A program made the position numbers and the translations under genes. The notes below the pieces were generated by a model. The model did no database searches. It was not told the DNA's origin and saw only the letters and a list, made by a program, of their open reading frames with translations. A stretch of DNA of 40,707 bases from an uncultured Christensenellaceae bacterium (GTDB lineage Bacteria; Bacillota; Clostridia; Christensenellales; Pumilibacteraceae), in assembly GCA_910588315.1 (NCBI GenBank), contig CAJUQF010000008.1, positions 1-40,707 of the forward strand, read 5' to 3'. This document shows, in pieces, positions 30,129 through 37,899 of the stretch. The stretch's first letter is position 1. Every line of letters starts with the position of its first letter.

Positions 30129-31732
30129 TTAATGTCGTCTCCGTTAACTTTGTTTACGCGCGCTTCGGTCATGGCGGTAAGCGCCAAGGTATCCGCTTTC
30201 ATCATGGGCGTTTGCGGTATCGCGTCTATAAACTCGATCACTGTCGGCATGGCGTAGTGCGACAGATCGCTCGCTATCTTATCGCGCACGATCTGCGGAT
30301 CGATATGCGCGCCGGTAAGATACAGCGCGATCTTGGTTTTGCCGCGATCTTTATATTCCACCGCGCACGCACCCGTTATGCCCGGAATTTCGATCGCCGA
30401 CTGCTCGATCTCGCGCGGAAACACGCTTATGCCGGATATCTTTATTATGCGTTTCAATCGCTGTATAAAGTACACATAACCGTCGGCATCGATATAACCG
30501 TAGTCGCCCGTACGCACGAATTTTTTACCGTTTATCTCGACGAACGTCGCGGCATTCTCTTCTGCGTTATCGAGATACCCGTTCATGAGCGTGTCGCCCG
30601 CTATGGCAAGCTCGCCCTTTTCGCCCGCCGCCAATACGGTATCGCCGCCCGGCTCGAGAACAACGGCGTCGAGTCCGACAAACGGTTTGCCGAGCGAACC
30701 TTTTCGGTTATGATCGTAGTTGTTCACTATACAAACGTTGGTTGTCTCCGTCAAGCCGTAACCCTCGAAAAGCCGACCTTTTGCGCCTGCGTTTTCCATG
30801 CGCGTATTGAACTCGTCGAGCAATTTTTGCGGCGCAACGTCGCCGCCCACATAACCAATATAGATATTTTTGAGCGCCGCGCCGTTAAATCCCTTTTGTT
30901 TGAGCAATGCCCTGTACAGATTGGGTACTCCGACGAGAAAATGCATCCTGTTCTTTTTTATGAGTTTGACCGCCGATTTGACATCGAACTTCGGCATCAG
31001 CGAACTTACCGCACCGTAAATCAGCGTAGTGTGCACGCCCATCGTCAGTCCGTATCCGTGCGACATAGGCACTACGGCGAGCATGTACATTCCTCGCGCG
31101 TCCGGCAGTCCCAACGCCTCCAGACCGCGATAACCGAGCGCATTTACGGCGGCGTCGGACAGCTCGATTATCTTCGGCTCGCCGCTCGTGCCGCCGCTGT
31201 GCAGATACACGCCGGTATGCGTATCGTCGCGCACAGGCTCCGGCGGAAGCGCGCACTTTTCCACGTCGTCGAAATCGGTAATGTTGACCCCGACTCCCTT
31301 ATACGGCTTGACCTTTCTGTCGAATATAAACCGCTTGAACGCACCGAGCGACCGCGCCGGATGTACCGATATTATGGGGATATCCTGTTGCAGCGACGAG
31401 TATTTTTCGAGATTTATCGACAGCGTTATCAAAAGTTTCGAGTTCGCCGCCGCCATATATTTTTTCATCTGATTGAGCGGAGCGAGCGGATGCACCATAT
31501 GCGCTATCGCGCCGATCCTACTGAGCGCATAAAAGCAAAACACGCATTCCGGAGTATTGGGCATACATATCGTCGCAACGTCGCCCGCCTTTACGTAAGC
31601 GGACAACCGCATCGCCGCATCGTCTATACCTCTATAAAGCTCGTCGTAACTGAACGTTCTGCCGAGATACGCGAGCGCCGGCGACGCGCCGTCTTTTTTA
31701 TAGTAATCTTTTATCGCCTGATAAATCAGCAT
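30125..31732 (-). CDS. AMP-binding (adenylate-forming) ligase, acyl-CoA synthetase-like
   Basis: 535 aa ANL-superfamily enzyme that activates a carboxylate as an acyl-AMP and then usually joins it to CoA or a carrier. The P-loop YLHSGGTSGEPK (about 155-167), VPMSHGYGL, EGYGLTETTN (A5), a GELAIAGDTLMNGYL segment, RTGDYGYID and KRIIKISGISVFPREIE (hinge and A8) are all in place. The C-terminal catalytic lysine region is less clear, ending ...PQTPMMKADTLAL. The sequence leans to medium/long-chain acyl-CoA ligases. The ribosome-binding site (AAAGGAG) is 15 nt from the ATG, longer than usual, but an in-frame TAA just upstream fixes the start. It lies between a membrane acyltransferase-like gene and a PhnP-like hydrolase. 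Confidence 0.9.
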   Translation of the reverse strand: MLIYQAIKDYYKKDGASPALAYLGRTFSYDELYRGIDDAAMRLSAYVKAGDVATICMPNTPECVFCFYALSRIGAIAHMVHPLAPLNQMKKYMAAANSKLLITLSINLEKYSSLQQDIPIISVHPARSLGAFKRFIFDRKVKPYKGVGVNITDFDDVEKCALPPEPVRDDTHTGVYLHSGGTSGEPKIIELSDAAVNALGYRGLEALGLPDARGMYMLAVVPMSHGYGLTMGVHTTLIYGAVSSLMPKFDVKSAVKLIKKNRMHFLVGVPNLYRALLKQKGFNGAALKNIYIGYVGGDVAPQKLLDEFNTRMENAGAKGRLFEGYGLTETTNVCIVNNYDHNRKGSLGKPFVGLDAVVLEPGGDTVLAAGEKGELAIAGDTLMNGYLDNAEENAATFVEINGKKFVRTGDYGYIDADGYVYFIQRLKRIIKISGISVFPREIEQSAIEIPGITGACAVEYKDRGKTKIALYLTGAHIDPQIVRDKIASDLSHYAMPTVIEFIDAIPQTPMMKADTLALTAMTEARVNKVNGDDIK

Positions 31733-31768
31733 GTTAAATTACAGAAACTCCTTTATAGATAACGGCTG

Positions 31769-32674
31769 TCAAAAAGCCAATTTATAACCCATACAAAGAC
31801 ATGTGACTATAATGATCCCGGCTATAACGACTTGATGAACGAAATAACAAATAAGCGCATGCCGTCCCACAAAACAGAACGGCTTGTTCCATTTACCGTT
31901 CATCCGCGGCAAAAGCGATCTGCGCTGCGAATACGCCGCCTTGCCCCAAAACATTCCCAAAAATACGAATCCGATATAAGGAAAAAGTCCGAACCAATCG
32001 TCGCCGAACGAGTACGTTCCGAAAATATATCCCAAAAAATGTTCGTCCGTAAATACATAGTCGTGCGCCTGTCGTATCCATTCCTCACCGTACGGTATGT
32101 CCGAAAAGCGCACCCATGCGCTGTCCGCTATGCCGATAGACAGCACTATGATACCGAGTACGAGCGGCGCATATTTGTTGACATATTTATTCCATCCCGT
32201 AAGGTTGTCTATCGCCGCGCATATTATTATGCTCAGTGCGATACACTGCAAAATGCCGAACACAACTCCGTCTTCCATCAATCCCATCGGGATAAGCGCG
32301 AAAGTTATGCCGGTAAACACGAACGACGCAATACCCATCTCCGCGCCGCGGCGCGTATTGTCGCGCGAGAACGAACAACTCGCCCCGACCATGAACAAAA
32401 ACAGGAAGATAAATACCGCATGCCCCCAAAATCTGAATCCGTCGATGTAATCTGTGCTAGACGCCCAATATGCGCGTGCCAATACGCGTAATTTCTCCAT
32501 GAACGGATTCATTACGTCGTATGAATTGGAAAACCAGCCGCGAAAATTACCGAGATCGAACATCATATGATCGAAACACATCGCAATGACCGCGATCCCG
32601 CGCATGAAATCGAGTTCCCACACGCGCCTGCGTTTATCGCGAAATAACGGTTTTGAGTCGGTGATCATATCCAT
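31769..32674 (-). CDS. DUF1624 / HGSNAT-type membrane acyltransferase-like protein
   Basis: 301 aa, seven to nine hydrophobic helices. The first is preceded by the family hallmark RRRVWELDFMRGIAVIAMCFDHMMFDL. Later helices include FIFLFLFMVGASCSFSRDN and the conserved FPYIGFVFLGMFWG and FVGRHALICYFVHQV segments. The heparan-alpha-glucosaminide N-acetyltransferase catalytic domain (PF07786/DUF1624) moves an acetyl group across a membrane onto a sugar; bacterial members are poorly studied. First in an operon with the adenylate-forming ligase and PhnP-like hydrolase. Together they could activate and attach an acyl group to an envelope sugar, which is inference. The mRNA is probably leaderless. 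Confidence 0.82.
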   Translation of the reverse strand: MDMITDSKPLFRDKRRRVWELDFMRGIAVIAMCFDHMMFDLGNFRGWFSNSYDVMNPFMEKLRVLARAYWASSTDYIDGFRFWGHAVFIFLFLFMVGASCSFSRDNTRRGAEMGIASFVFTGITFALIPMGLMEDGVVFGILQCIALSIIICAAIDNLTGWNKYVNKYAPLVLGIIVLSIGIADSAWVRFSDIPYGEEWIRQAHDYVFTDEHFLGYIFGTYSFGDDWFGLFPYIGFVFLGMFWGKAAYSQRRSLLPRMNGKWNKPFCFVGRHALICYFVHQVVIAGIIIVTCLCMGYKLAF

Positions 32675-32681
32675 GTATTAT

Positions 32682-32710
32682 ATTTTACTACATCGCATAA
32701 AAAATGTAAA
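32682..32710 (-). promoter_or_regulatory. sigma-A promoter giving a leaderless mRNA (acyltransferase-like operon)
   Basis: -35 TTTACA, 17-bp spacer, -10 TAAAAT. Predicted start 32675, one nucleotide before the ATG. A second TATAAT-like hexamer overlaps 5 bp further on but would need a 22-bp spacer. Confidence 0.68.
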
Positions 32711-32725
32711 GCCATTTTTTCCGGC

Positions 32726-32746
32726 TTATAAATACACTGCTATCAT
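32726..32746 (-). other. six-codon ORF with strong ribosome-binding site
   Basis: MIAVYL, with GGAGGA 4 nt before its ATG. Its stop codon falls in the base of a small hairpin AAGCC / GGCTT (32709-32727), which is followed by TACATTTTTT on the minus strand. It lies just above the acyltransferase-like promoter. It may be a leader peptide of a read-through mRNA or chance; no promoter of its own was recognised. Confidence 0.3.
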
Positions 32747-32883
32747 AGTATCCTCCGACTTAAGCGCGCCGATCGTTTTTCTTACTGTCTACCAACATGT
32801 TGCGGTTTTGACAGTAAAACCGAATTTATAAAGCCGTATGGATTTTAAACGATTTTAAAAAATCTTACACTCGGATCGAATAT

Positions 32884-33705
32884 TCAAAACTCCGGAGTAT
32901 ATATCGTGTCTGCGGACTCGAACCGCTGAAAATAACCGGTGCGAAATCCCAGTTTCATCGCATGTTCGCACACCGCCTTGTACTCGAGCTTTTTAAGCTT
33001 GATATCAGGTTTACCCACGCCGTTGGGAGTAAACTGGCTCATGAGCGACAAAACGGTATCCGTGCCGACGGCGGACTTTATCGCATCGAGTACGTCTATC
33101 GAATTTTTAACGTGTCCGGGCAAAACCAAATGTCTGACCACAAGCCCGCGCGTCAAAATCCCGTCGTTCCACTCGTCGCTTGTTTCACGCATACGCTCGA
33201 GCGCGGCGAGCGCAGTCTCGAAATAATCGCGAGCGTTTGAATATTGATACGCGAGCGTGTCGTCGGCGTACTTAAAGTCGGTCAGGAATACGCTTGCAAA
33301 CTCGCCGGCGCGGCGCACATGTTCCGCCGTTTCGTACCCCGACGTATTGTATACTATCCGTAGCGGTTTGCGCGTTTTTTTCAACGCGCGTTCTATAGCG
33401 GAAATATAATGCGACGGCGTGACGAGATCCAAGTCGTTTTGTGCGCTCTCGAAAAGTTCGGCGAGCATGCCGTCGTCGTATTCCTTACCCGAATTGCCGC
33501 GGCTTATCTGATAGTTTTGACAGTACGAACAGCGCAAAACGCACCCGCCGAAAAAAACCGCAGTGAGCGGACCCAAACACGGTTCTTCAAACGTAAAATC
33601 GTTTATTATCTTGGCTATGCGCGCGTATTTTCCGCCGCCGCATACGCCTATCTTGCCTGCGTCGCGATCCGCTCCGCAACGAAAAGGACAGTCGTAACAG
33701 TTCAT
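32884..33705 (-). CDS. radical SAM protein, PflX-like (COG1313 type)
   Basis: 273 aa. A Cys-rich N-terminus (MNCYDCPFRCGADRD...GVCGGG; Cys 3, 6, 10 and 22) precedes the radical SAM CxxxCxxC motif GGCVLRCSYCQNYQISRG (Cys 55, 59, 62), which would hold a [4Fe-4S] cluster and split S-adenosylmethionine. The rest of the barrel follows, with a YNTSGYE and LTDFKYADD segment. The arrangement matches uncharacterised PflX-type 'pyruvate formate-lyase activating enzyme-like' proteins, which are not true PflA; no glycyl radical enzyme gene is nearby. Its ATG overlaps the stop of the DUF2726 gene by 4 nt. The target is unknown. Confidence 0.87.
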   Translation of the reverse strand: MNCYDCPFRCGADRDAGKIGVCGGGKYARIAKIINDFTFEEPCLGPLTAVFFGGCVLRCSYCQNYQISRGNSGKEYDDGMLAELFESAQNDLDLVTPSHYISAIERALKKTRKPLRIVYNTSGYETAEHVRRAGEFASVFLTDFKYADDTLAYQYSNARDYFETALAALERMRETSDEWNDGILTRGLVVRHLVLPGHVKNSIDVLDAIKSAVGTDTVLSLMSQFTPNGVGKPDIKLKKLEYKAVCEHAMKLGFRTGYFQRFESADTIYTPEF

Positions 33706-34277
33706 TTCAGTATCGCTTTAAGCACGGTTTTACGTACCGTATGGAAACTCAGATCGCCGTCCAACCAAAATGTTACGAGCGGCAGTTTCGCATCGGCGCA
33801 TATAGCCGCTACTTTGGCGTCCCTGTCCTGTCTGTCCGCACGAAGATGCGATCTGTCGTTGAGTTCTACAAGCAAAAGCGGCTCGTACGTATCGCGGTCG
33901 ACAAAACAGTAATCGGCGACACGAAACAATTCGTTTCGGTAAGACGTATTTGTCTTTTTATCTATGACATTGACGAGCGCGACCTGCGGCACGACCTCGT
34001 ACTTGTTCGGTTCTATCTGACGCAACTGCAACAAAAAATTGTACTCGGGACGCGTGAGCATCGCGCCTTTACGCTCGTACTTGGCATTGAGCTTGATCTT
34101 GTCCTTCGGTTTGTAGAAAATCGCGAACATGCAAAAAAACATGAGCGCGACACTGCAAAGCGTCATTATCCAAAACGTGTCTTCGTACATGTCTCGATAC
34201 CACGACATCAAGCTTATCGCAAACAACGTGAGACCTACGAAGAAAAATATTATGTAAATGCCCTTTCTGAACTTCAT
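33702..34277 (-). CDS. membrane-anchored DUF2726 protein (putative nuclease-like domain)
   Basis: 191 aa. Two hydrophobic helices at about residues 7-24 and 35-52 precede a soluble domain with the DUF2726 pattern: LTRPEYNFLLQLRQIE, VPQVALVNVID, FRVADYCFVDRDTYEPLLLVELNDRSH, RDAKVAAICADAKLPLVTF. The Asp / Glu-x-(Asn) acid pair and the following basic helix resemble PD-(D/E)xK nucleases; activity is not proven. The start is set at an ATG 7 nt after AGGGGA; a TTG two codons upstream is possible. It follows jag after that gene's terminator and is coupled to the PflX-like gene. Confidence 0.75.
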   Translation of the reverse strand: MKFRKGIYIIFFFVGLTLFAISLMSWYRDMYEDTFWIMTLCSVALMFFCMFAIFYKPKDKIKLNAKYERKGAMLTRPEYNFLLQLRQIEPNKYEVVPQVALVNVIDKKTNTSYRNELFRVADYCFVDRDTYEPLLLVELNDRSHLRADRQDRDAKVAAICADAKLPLVTFWLDGDLSFHTVRKTVLKAILK

Positions 34278-34314
34278 TGACAATTCCCCTAAACAGCGTG
34301 CAGGCGCCGCCTAA

Positions 34315-34342
34315 AATGCAAACAGCGGAATATTTTCCGCTG
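34315..34342 (-). terminator. terminator after jag
   Basis: The stem CAGCGGAA / TTCCGCTG with a four-base loop is followed on the minus strand by TTTGCATTTT. It closes the rpmH-rnpA-yidD-yidC-jag transcript 20 nt after the stop. Confidence 0.75.
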
Positions 34343-34362
34343 TGCCTGCTTTAGATAATGCA

Positions 34363-35241
34363 TTATTCTTCCGATGTCTGTTCTTTTTTCTTGGGGTAAA
34401 TCACAACATATCGATACGGCTCTTTGCCCTCGGACGCAGTCGAAACTCTGTCGTCGCCGGTGAGCGCGTTGTGTATCGTCCGGCGGTCTATGCGCTCCAT
34501 AGCTTCGAGCTTGATCTTGCGGCGTTTCTGTACGCACTCGTTTGCTCTGCGCCGCGCCATGGCGGTAAGCGAGTCGGCTCGCCTTTCGCGATATCCGTTG
34601 CAGTCGACCGTAATATTGACATGATGTTTCTCCGCCCTGCCGAGCGTCTCGGCAAGGAAAGAAAGCGCCGACAACGTTTCGCCGTGTCTGCCTATCAGAA
34701 GCGAGTCGTCGCCCGCCGGCGCGGTAAGCTCTATTATATCGCCGTTAAGCGCAGCCGTAACGCCGTCGAAGCCCATTTTATTCACAACATCCTTAACGAA
34801 TGTCATCGCCTGCTCGAGCGCAGCGCGTCTGCTCTCGTCGTTTTCTTTGCCGGCGGGCGCGGCGTCTTTCTTCTGTGTTTTCTCCGCGCCGTCGGGCTTC
34901 GGTTTCGGCTCTTTCTTTTCCGCTTTTTCCGCACCGTTGTTTTTGACGGGACTCTTTTTCACCGAAGTCTCCGTATTATTTTGCGTCGATTTTTCGGCGG
35001 CAACGGGCTTTACCGGTTTTTCGGTTTTCTCGGGTTTTGCGGGTTTTGCTGGTCTATCCGCTTTTTCGGTCCTTACCGTGTTTTCCTGCTTTTCTTCAAG
35101 CGTCAAACGCACTTTCGCCTTGCGGAACAAACCGCCGGATTCGACGACTTCCACGTTAACTTGATCCAATTCCGCGCCGAGCTGAGATAAACCCTGCTTT
35201 ATGGCGTCTTCTACTTTCTTTGCCGTAACTTCTATAGTCAT
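34363..35241 (-). CDS. jag: Jag / KhpB RNA-binding protein
   Basis: 292 aa. The N-terminal Jag_N domain (about 1-50, VTAKKVEDAIKQGL...ESGGLFRKAKVRL) is followed by a long Lys/Pro/Glu-rich linker (55-135). A KH domain carries GRHGETLSALSFLAETL (184-200), and a C-terminal R3H domain carries the R-x-x-x-H type motif MERIDRRTIHNAL (248-260). It binds RNA in the cytosol, usually as a partner of KhpA in elongation and division control, and is classically encoded next to yidC. 48 nt separate it from yidC; AAGGAG precedes the start by 12 nt, a long spacing. The linker is longer than in Bacillus. Confidence 0.93.
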   Translation of the reverse strand: MTIEVTAKKVEDAIKQGLSQLGAELDQVNVEVVESGGLFRKAKVRLTLEEKQENTVRTEKADRPAKPAKPEKTEKPVKPVAAEKSTQNNTETSVKKSPVKNNGAEKAEKKEPKPKPDGAEKTQKKDAAPAGKENDESRRAALEQAMTFVKDVVNKMGFDGVTAALNGDIIELTAPAGDDSLLIGRHGETLSALSFLAETLGRAEKHHVNITVDCNGYRERRADSLTAMARRRANECVQKRRKIKLEAMERIDRRTIHNALTGDDRVSTASEGKEPYRYVVIYPKKKEQTSEE

Positions 35242-35289
35242 ATCCGATTAAATCTCCTTGACAAAACCGTTGGGAACGAGACGGTGATT

Positions 35290-37029
35290 TTACTTTTTCT
35301 TACTGTTCTTCGAACTCATATCTACGTTCATGAGATCGTTGGGATCGGGTCTGCCGCCGCGCAATGCGGGACGTGCCTGCGCCTGTTTTTTGTTCTTTTT
35401 GTCCTTGCCGCGCACGTCTTCGCCCTTTATCCCGCCTTTGATGTTGTCGGCGACGGGAACGGGCGCGACTTCTTTCGCTCCGGCATTCGGGTTCGCACCC
35501 TTGACGTAATGTATGATAGGCGAACCTGCGCCCGACTTTATCGTACGCACACTGCCAGTCGTTATGCCGTACTGACGGTTGCGCCTGCGATAATCGATAA
35601 GTTTGATTATTCCCGTAAACGTGAGATTGAAAAACAGTGTCGTCGCGCTGTTGACGACCATGTACAGCGCGAATATGGACGCATACTGCAATGCAAACAC
35701 CGCCATCATGATCGGCATTATTACCATCATGACTTTCATACTCGTAGCGACGCCGCCTTTATTGTTGACCTGTCCCGCGCGCTTTTGCTGCATGGACGAA
35801 AGCAATTGCGAACCGAGCGACAGCGTAACGACAAGTATCGGCAATATCAAATAACCGTTGGTGCGGCTGTGCGTTTTGTCGCTGAGCAGCTTGCCCATGA
35901 CTTCGTTATACGCAACTTTGGAGCGCATGGCGCTAAGCGTACTTCCGTCTTTTATGCCGTTTGTATCGGCATAGTAATAATCGTCTATACCGGTCTTAAA
36001 CGAATCGTAATCGAGTATCGCCTTATCGCCCCACGGCACGTCCGGCGCCCATATGTTCTGTATCCAAAGGAAAGACGCCTGAACTTTGTCCGTCTTTTTG
36101 CCGTTGCGCGTCACCTTGAAATCGTCCGGCAATATCTTGGCATAGTCCGCGTTCTCTTTGAGCTTGTCCGCAAAGCCGTCGTCGATACCGTAATAATACA
36201 TCTGATATATTACGTCTTGACCTATGCGCATGGATATATTGTTGGCGTCGTCGAAAGCCGTCGTTGCCGCTTTCAAGTCTGCGGCGATGGGCTTGCGCTC
36301 GTCTTCCAAGGCTTTCTTTTCCGCTTTCAGTTTGTTCTTCTCTTCTTTCGATAATTCTTTATCTGCGAGCTGTTTGTCTATCTCTTTTATCTTATCGTCG
36401 AAAGGTTTTATCTGCGCTTCGTATTTTTCTTTTTCGGCTTTATACGGCGCGACTATCTCGTTCAGTTTGATCTTATACTGTTCGTTTCGGGCATAGTAGT
36501 CATAATCTTCTTCTTTTTCTTCTTCCGCTTTATCCGGACGTTCCTTGCCCTCTATCTGCATCTGCACGTACGAATATTCGTCGTACATCGTCGCGTATTC
36601 TTTGAACGTCATGTATTCGGCAATAGTCTGCATGGATATCCAAAGCGTTATGAATATTACTATGGTGACTATCATGGGCAAACACGAAGAAAAGTAACTG
36701 TACCCTTCCTTACGGTTTAGCTCCATTTGTTTTTGCGAAAACGCCTGCTTATCTCCGGCATACTGCTTTTGCAGTTTTTCCATGGTAGGTTTCAAGCGTT
36801 CGGTGATCTTTTGGTTCTTGTTCATCTTGTACCGCTGATAAAAATCGAGCGGCGACAAAATAAGTTTTAAAAGCACGGTAAAAACAACGATACGCCAACC
36901 GTAATCGGCAACGAACGAAAACACGTTGAGTATAAGCAAGTGCCACATCTTGCCGGGCGCAACGATGCTCGGCGCGATCTGGGCAGGCACACTGCCTAAA
37001 AACGAGAATACCGAATTCAAAATAGCCAT
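35290..37029 (-). CDS. yidC: YidC/Oxa1 membrane insertase with large internal insertion
   Basis: 579 aa. Inserts proteins into the inner membrane with or without SecYEG. TM1 is at about 30-58 (WRIVVFTVLLKLILSPLDF, with a basic residue in the groove position), followed by the cytoplasmic C1 loop with KLQKQYAGDK. TM2 is near 112-135, the C-terminal helices near 393-410 and 430-475 (MMVIMPIMMAVFALQYASIFALYMVVN), and a basic tail ends the protein. Residues ~140-318 hold an extra, highly charged region with a coiled-coil (EKEKYEAQIKPFDDKIKEI), absent from the ~260-aa SpoIIIJ form. The conserved FLWIQNIWAPD resumes after it. There is no lipobox. The start is at ATG after GGAGA; it overlaps yidD by 13 nt. 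Confidence 0.95.
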   Translation of the reverse strand: MAILNSVFSFLGSVPAQIAPSIVAPGKMWHLLILNVFSFVADYGWRIVVFTVLLKLILSPLDFYQRYKMNKNQKITERLKPTMEKLQKQYAGDKQAFSQKQMELNRKEGYSYFSSCLPMIVTIVIFITLWISMQTIAEYMTFKEYATMYDEYSYVQMQIEGKERPDKAEEEKEEDYDYYARNEQYKIKLNEIVAPYKAEKEKYEAQIKPFDDKIKEIDKQLADKELSKEEKNKLKAEKKALEDERKPIAADLKAATTAFDDANNISMRIGQDVIYQMYYYGIDDGFADKLKENADYAKILPDDFKVTRNGKKTDKVQASFLWIQNIWAPDVPWGDKAILDYDSFKTGIDDYYYADTNGIKDGSTLSAMRSKVAYNEVMGKLLSDKTHSRTNGYLILPILVVTLSLGSQLLSSMQQKRAGQVNNKGGVATSMKVMMVIMPIMMAVFALQYASIFALYMVVNSATTLFFNLTFTGIIKLIDYRRRNRQYGITTGSVRTIKSGAGSPIIHYVKGANPNAGAKEVAPVPVADNIKGGIKGEDVRGKDKKNKKQAQARPALRGGRPDPNDLMNVDMSSKNSKKK

Positions 37030-37301
37030 TTCATATCTCCGTGGGGGTTGTCCGGAACGGGATCGAACCCGCCCGCTTTCCATGGTACGCAGCGCAACAA
37101 CCGTTTCGTACCCAAAAATATGCCCCGAATGACGCCGAACCGCTGTATGGCTTGTACCATATAGGTAGAACAACTCGGCGTATATATACAGACGTCGGGC
37201 GTAAGCGGCGATATGCACTTTTTATAAAAGTACACAAGCCCCAAGAAAAACCACCTGAAAGGGATTATGCTTTTCAGTATCCGCTTAGACCGCTTTGTCA
37301 T
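37017..37301 (-). CDS. yidD: YidD membrane protein insertion efficiency factor
   Basis: 94 aa. A short hydrophobic/amphipathic N-terminus (PFRWFFLGLVYFYKKCISP) is followed by the diagnostic CIYTPSCSTYMVQAIQRFGVIRGIFLGTKRLLRCVPW and the DPVPDNP tail. It helps YidC insert membrane proteins. Its ATG lies inside the last codons of rnpA and its stop inside the start of yidC, so all three are translationally coupled. The longer frame upstream overlaps rnpA and is not used. Confidence 0.95.
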   Translation of the reverse strand: MTKRSKRILKSIIPFRWFFLGLVYFYKKCISPLTPDVCIYTPSCSTYMVQAIQRFGVIRGIFLGTKRLLRCVPWKAGGFDPVPDNPHGDMKWLF

Positions 37302-37629
37302 TTTTGATAAGCCCCGCGCGCGTAAACAGACGGTACAACTGACCGTCGAGCGCGGCATAATCTCTGCCCGACGCCGACGGATTGGCAACGACTATCGCCT
37401 GACATCCCGCTATAGAATCGAGCCGAGTCTGCACCGCGGCGCGCAATCTGCGCTTGACCTTGTTGCGCACGACCGCTTTTCCGACTTTGTTGGAAACGGA
37501 AAAACCCACCCGCACAGACCGCGCGGGTGTAAAAATCAGTACGACGTCCGGTTCGGACAGGCGCTTACCGTTTCGGTAAACGTACGAGAACGAACCGTGT
37601 TTATTCAATCTGTGCGCTTTATTAAGCAA
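37285..37629 (-). CDS. rnpA: ribonuclease P protein component
   Basis: 114 aa basic protein that assists the RNase P RNA in 5' maturation of tRNA. The signature RVGFSVSNKVGKAVVRNKVKRRLRAAV is in the middle, with the N-terminal FSYVYRNGKRLSEPDVVLIF strand. The start is a TTG directly after the rpmH stop (TAATTG); no ATG is available before the conserved MLNKAHRLNK, so a rare start is likely. That keeps its output low relative to L34. Confidence 0.93.
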   Translation of the reverse strand: MLNKAHRLNKHGSFSYVYRNGKRLSEPDVVLIFTPARSVRVGFSVSNKVGKAVVRNKVKRRLRAAVQTRLDSIAGCQAIVVANPSASGRDYAALDGQLYRLFTRAGLIKNDKAV

Positions 37630-37779
37630 TTATTTGCCGAGCGGCGCGGGCGTAAGATTCTTTCTGCCCTTGTTGCGACGGTTTTTGAGTACGCGTCTGC
37701 CGCCCTGCGTCTTCATTCTCTGACGAAAACCGTGAACTTTACGCTGTTGACGTTTTTTGGGTTGATAAGTTCTTTTCAT
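37630..37779 (-). CDS. rpmH: 50S ribosomal protein L34
   Basis: 49 aa, full length: [20 protein letters not shown] at the N-terminus, then [19 protein letters not shown] and an extended end (NLTPAPLGK). The start is supported by GGAGAA and a consensus promoter. It is first in the rpmH-rnpA-yidD-yidC-jag operon. Confidence 0.97.
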   Translation of the reverse strand: MKRTYQPKKRQQRKVHGFRQRMKTQGGRRVLKNRRNKGRKNLTPAPLGK

Positions 37780-37793
37780 GATGTTCTCCGAAA

Positions 37794-37813
37794 ATCGCGT
37801 TTTTCACCGCGAT
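37794..37813 (-). promoter_or_regulatory. hairpin in the rpmH leader
   Basis: ATCGCG / CGCGAT, perfect 6-bp stem, loop GTGAAAAA, lying between the transcription start (about 37823) and the GGAGAA ribosome-binding site. It could be a protein-binding or stability element for the L34 mRNA. Confidence 0.45.
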
Positions 37814-37829
37814 AGCATATTACCGAATA

Positions 37830-37858
37830 ATTATACATGATATACCGCTTTAAGTCAA
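37830..37858 (-). promoter_or_regulatory. promoter of the rpmH operon
   Basis: -35 TTGACT, 17-bp spacer, consensus -10 TATAAT. Predicted start 37823 gives a 44-nt leader, unlike the leaderless genes in the window. Confidence 0.85.
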
Positions 37859-37877
37859 GGATTTTATCGGTCAAAAC

Positions 37878-37895
37878 AAAAAACGCCGAGCGCCT
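37878..37895 (-). terminator. possible weak terminator after recF
   Basis: A short GGCGC-TCG-GCGTT stem on the minus strand is followed by T6. The stem is small; it lies directly above the rpmH promoter. Confidence 0.3.
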
Positions 37896-37899
37896 GCGG

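Noticed and set aside
30212..31762. long plus-strand open frame opposite the adenylate-forming ligase
   Set aside because: Same reason: shadow of a conserved gene in codon-biased DNA, no promoter or ribosome-binding site of its own.
37042..37080. tRNA T-arm-like sequence (GGTTCGATCC flanked by GC stems)
   Set aside because: It lies in the end of yidD and encodes the conserved GGFDPVPDNP tail; there is no anticodon arm or D-arm upstream.
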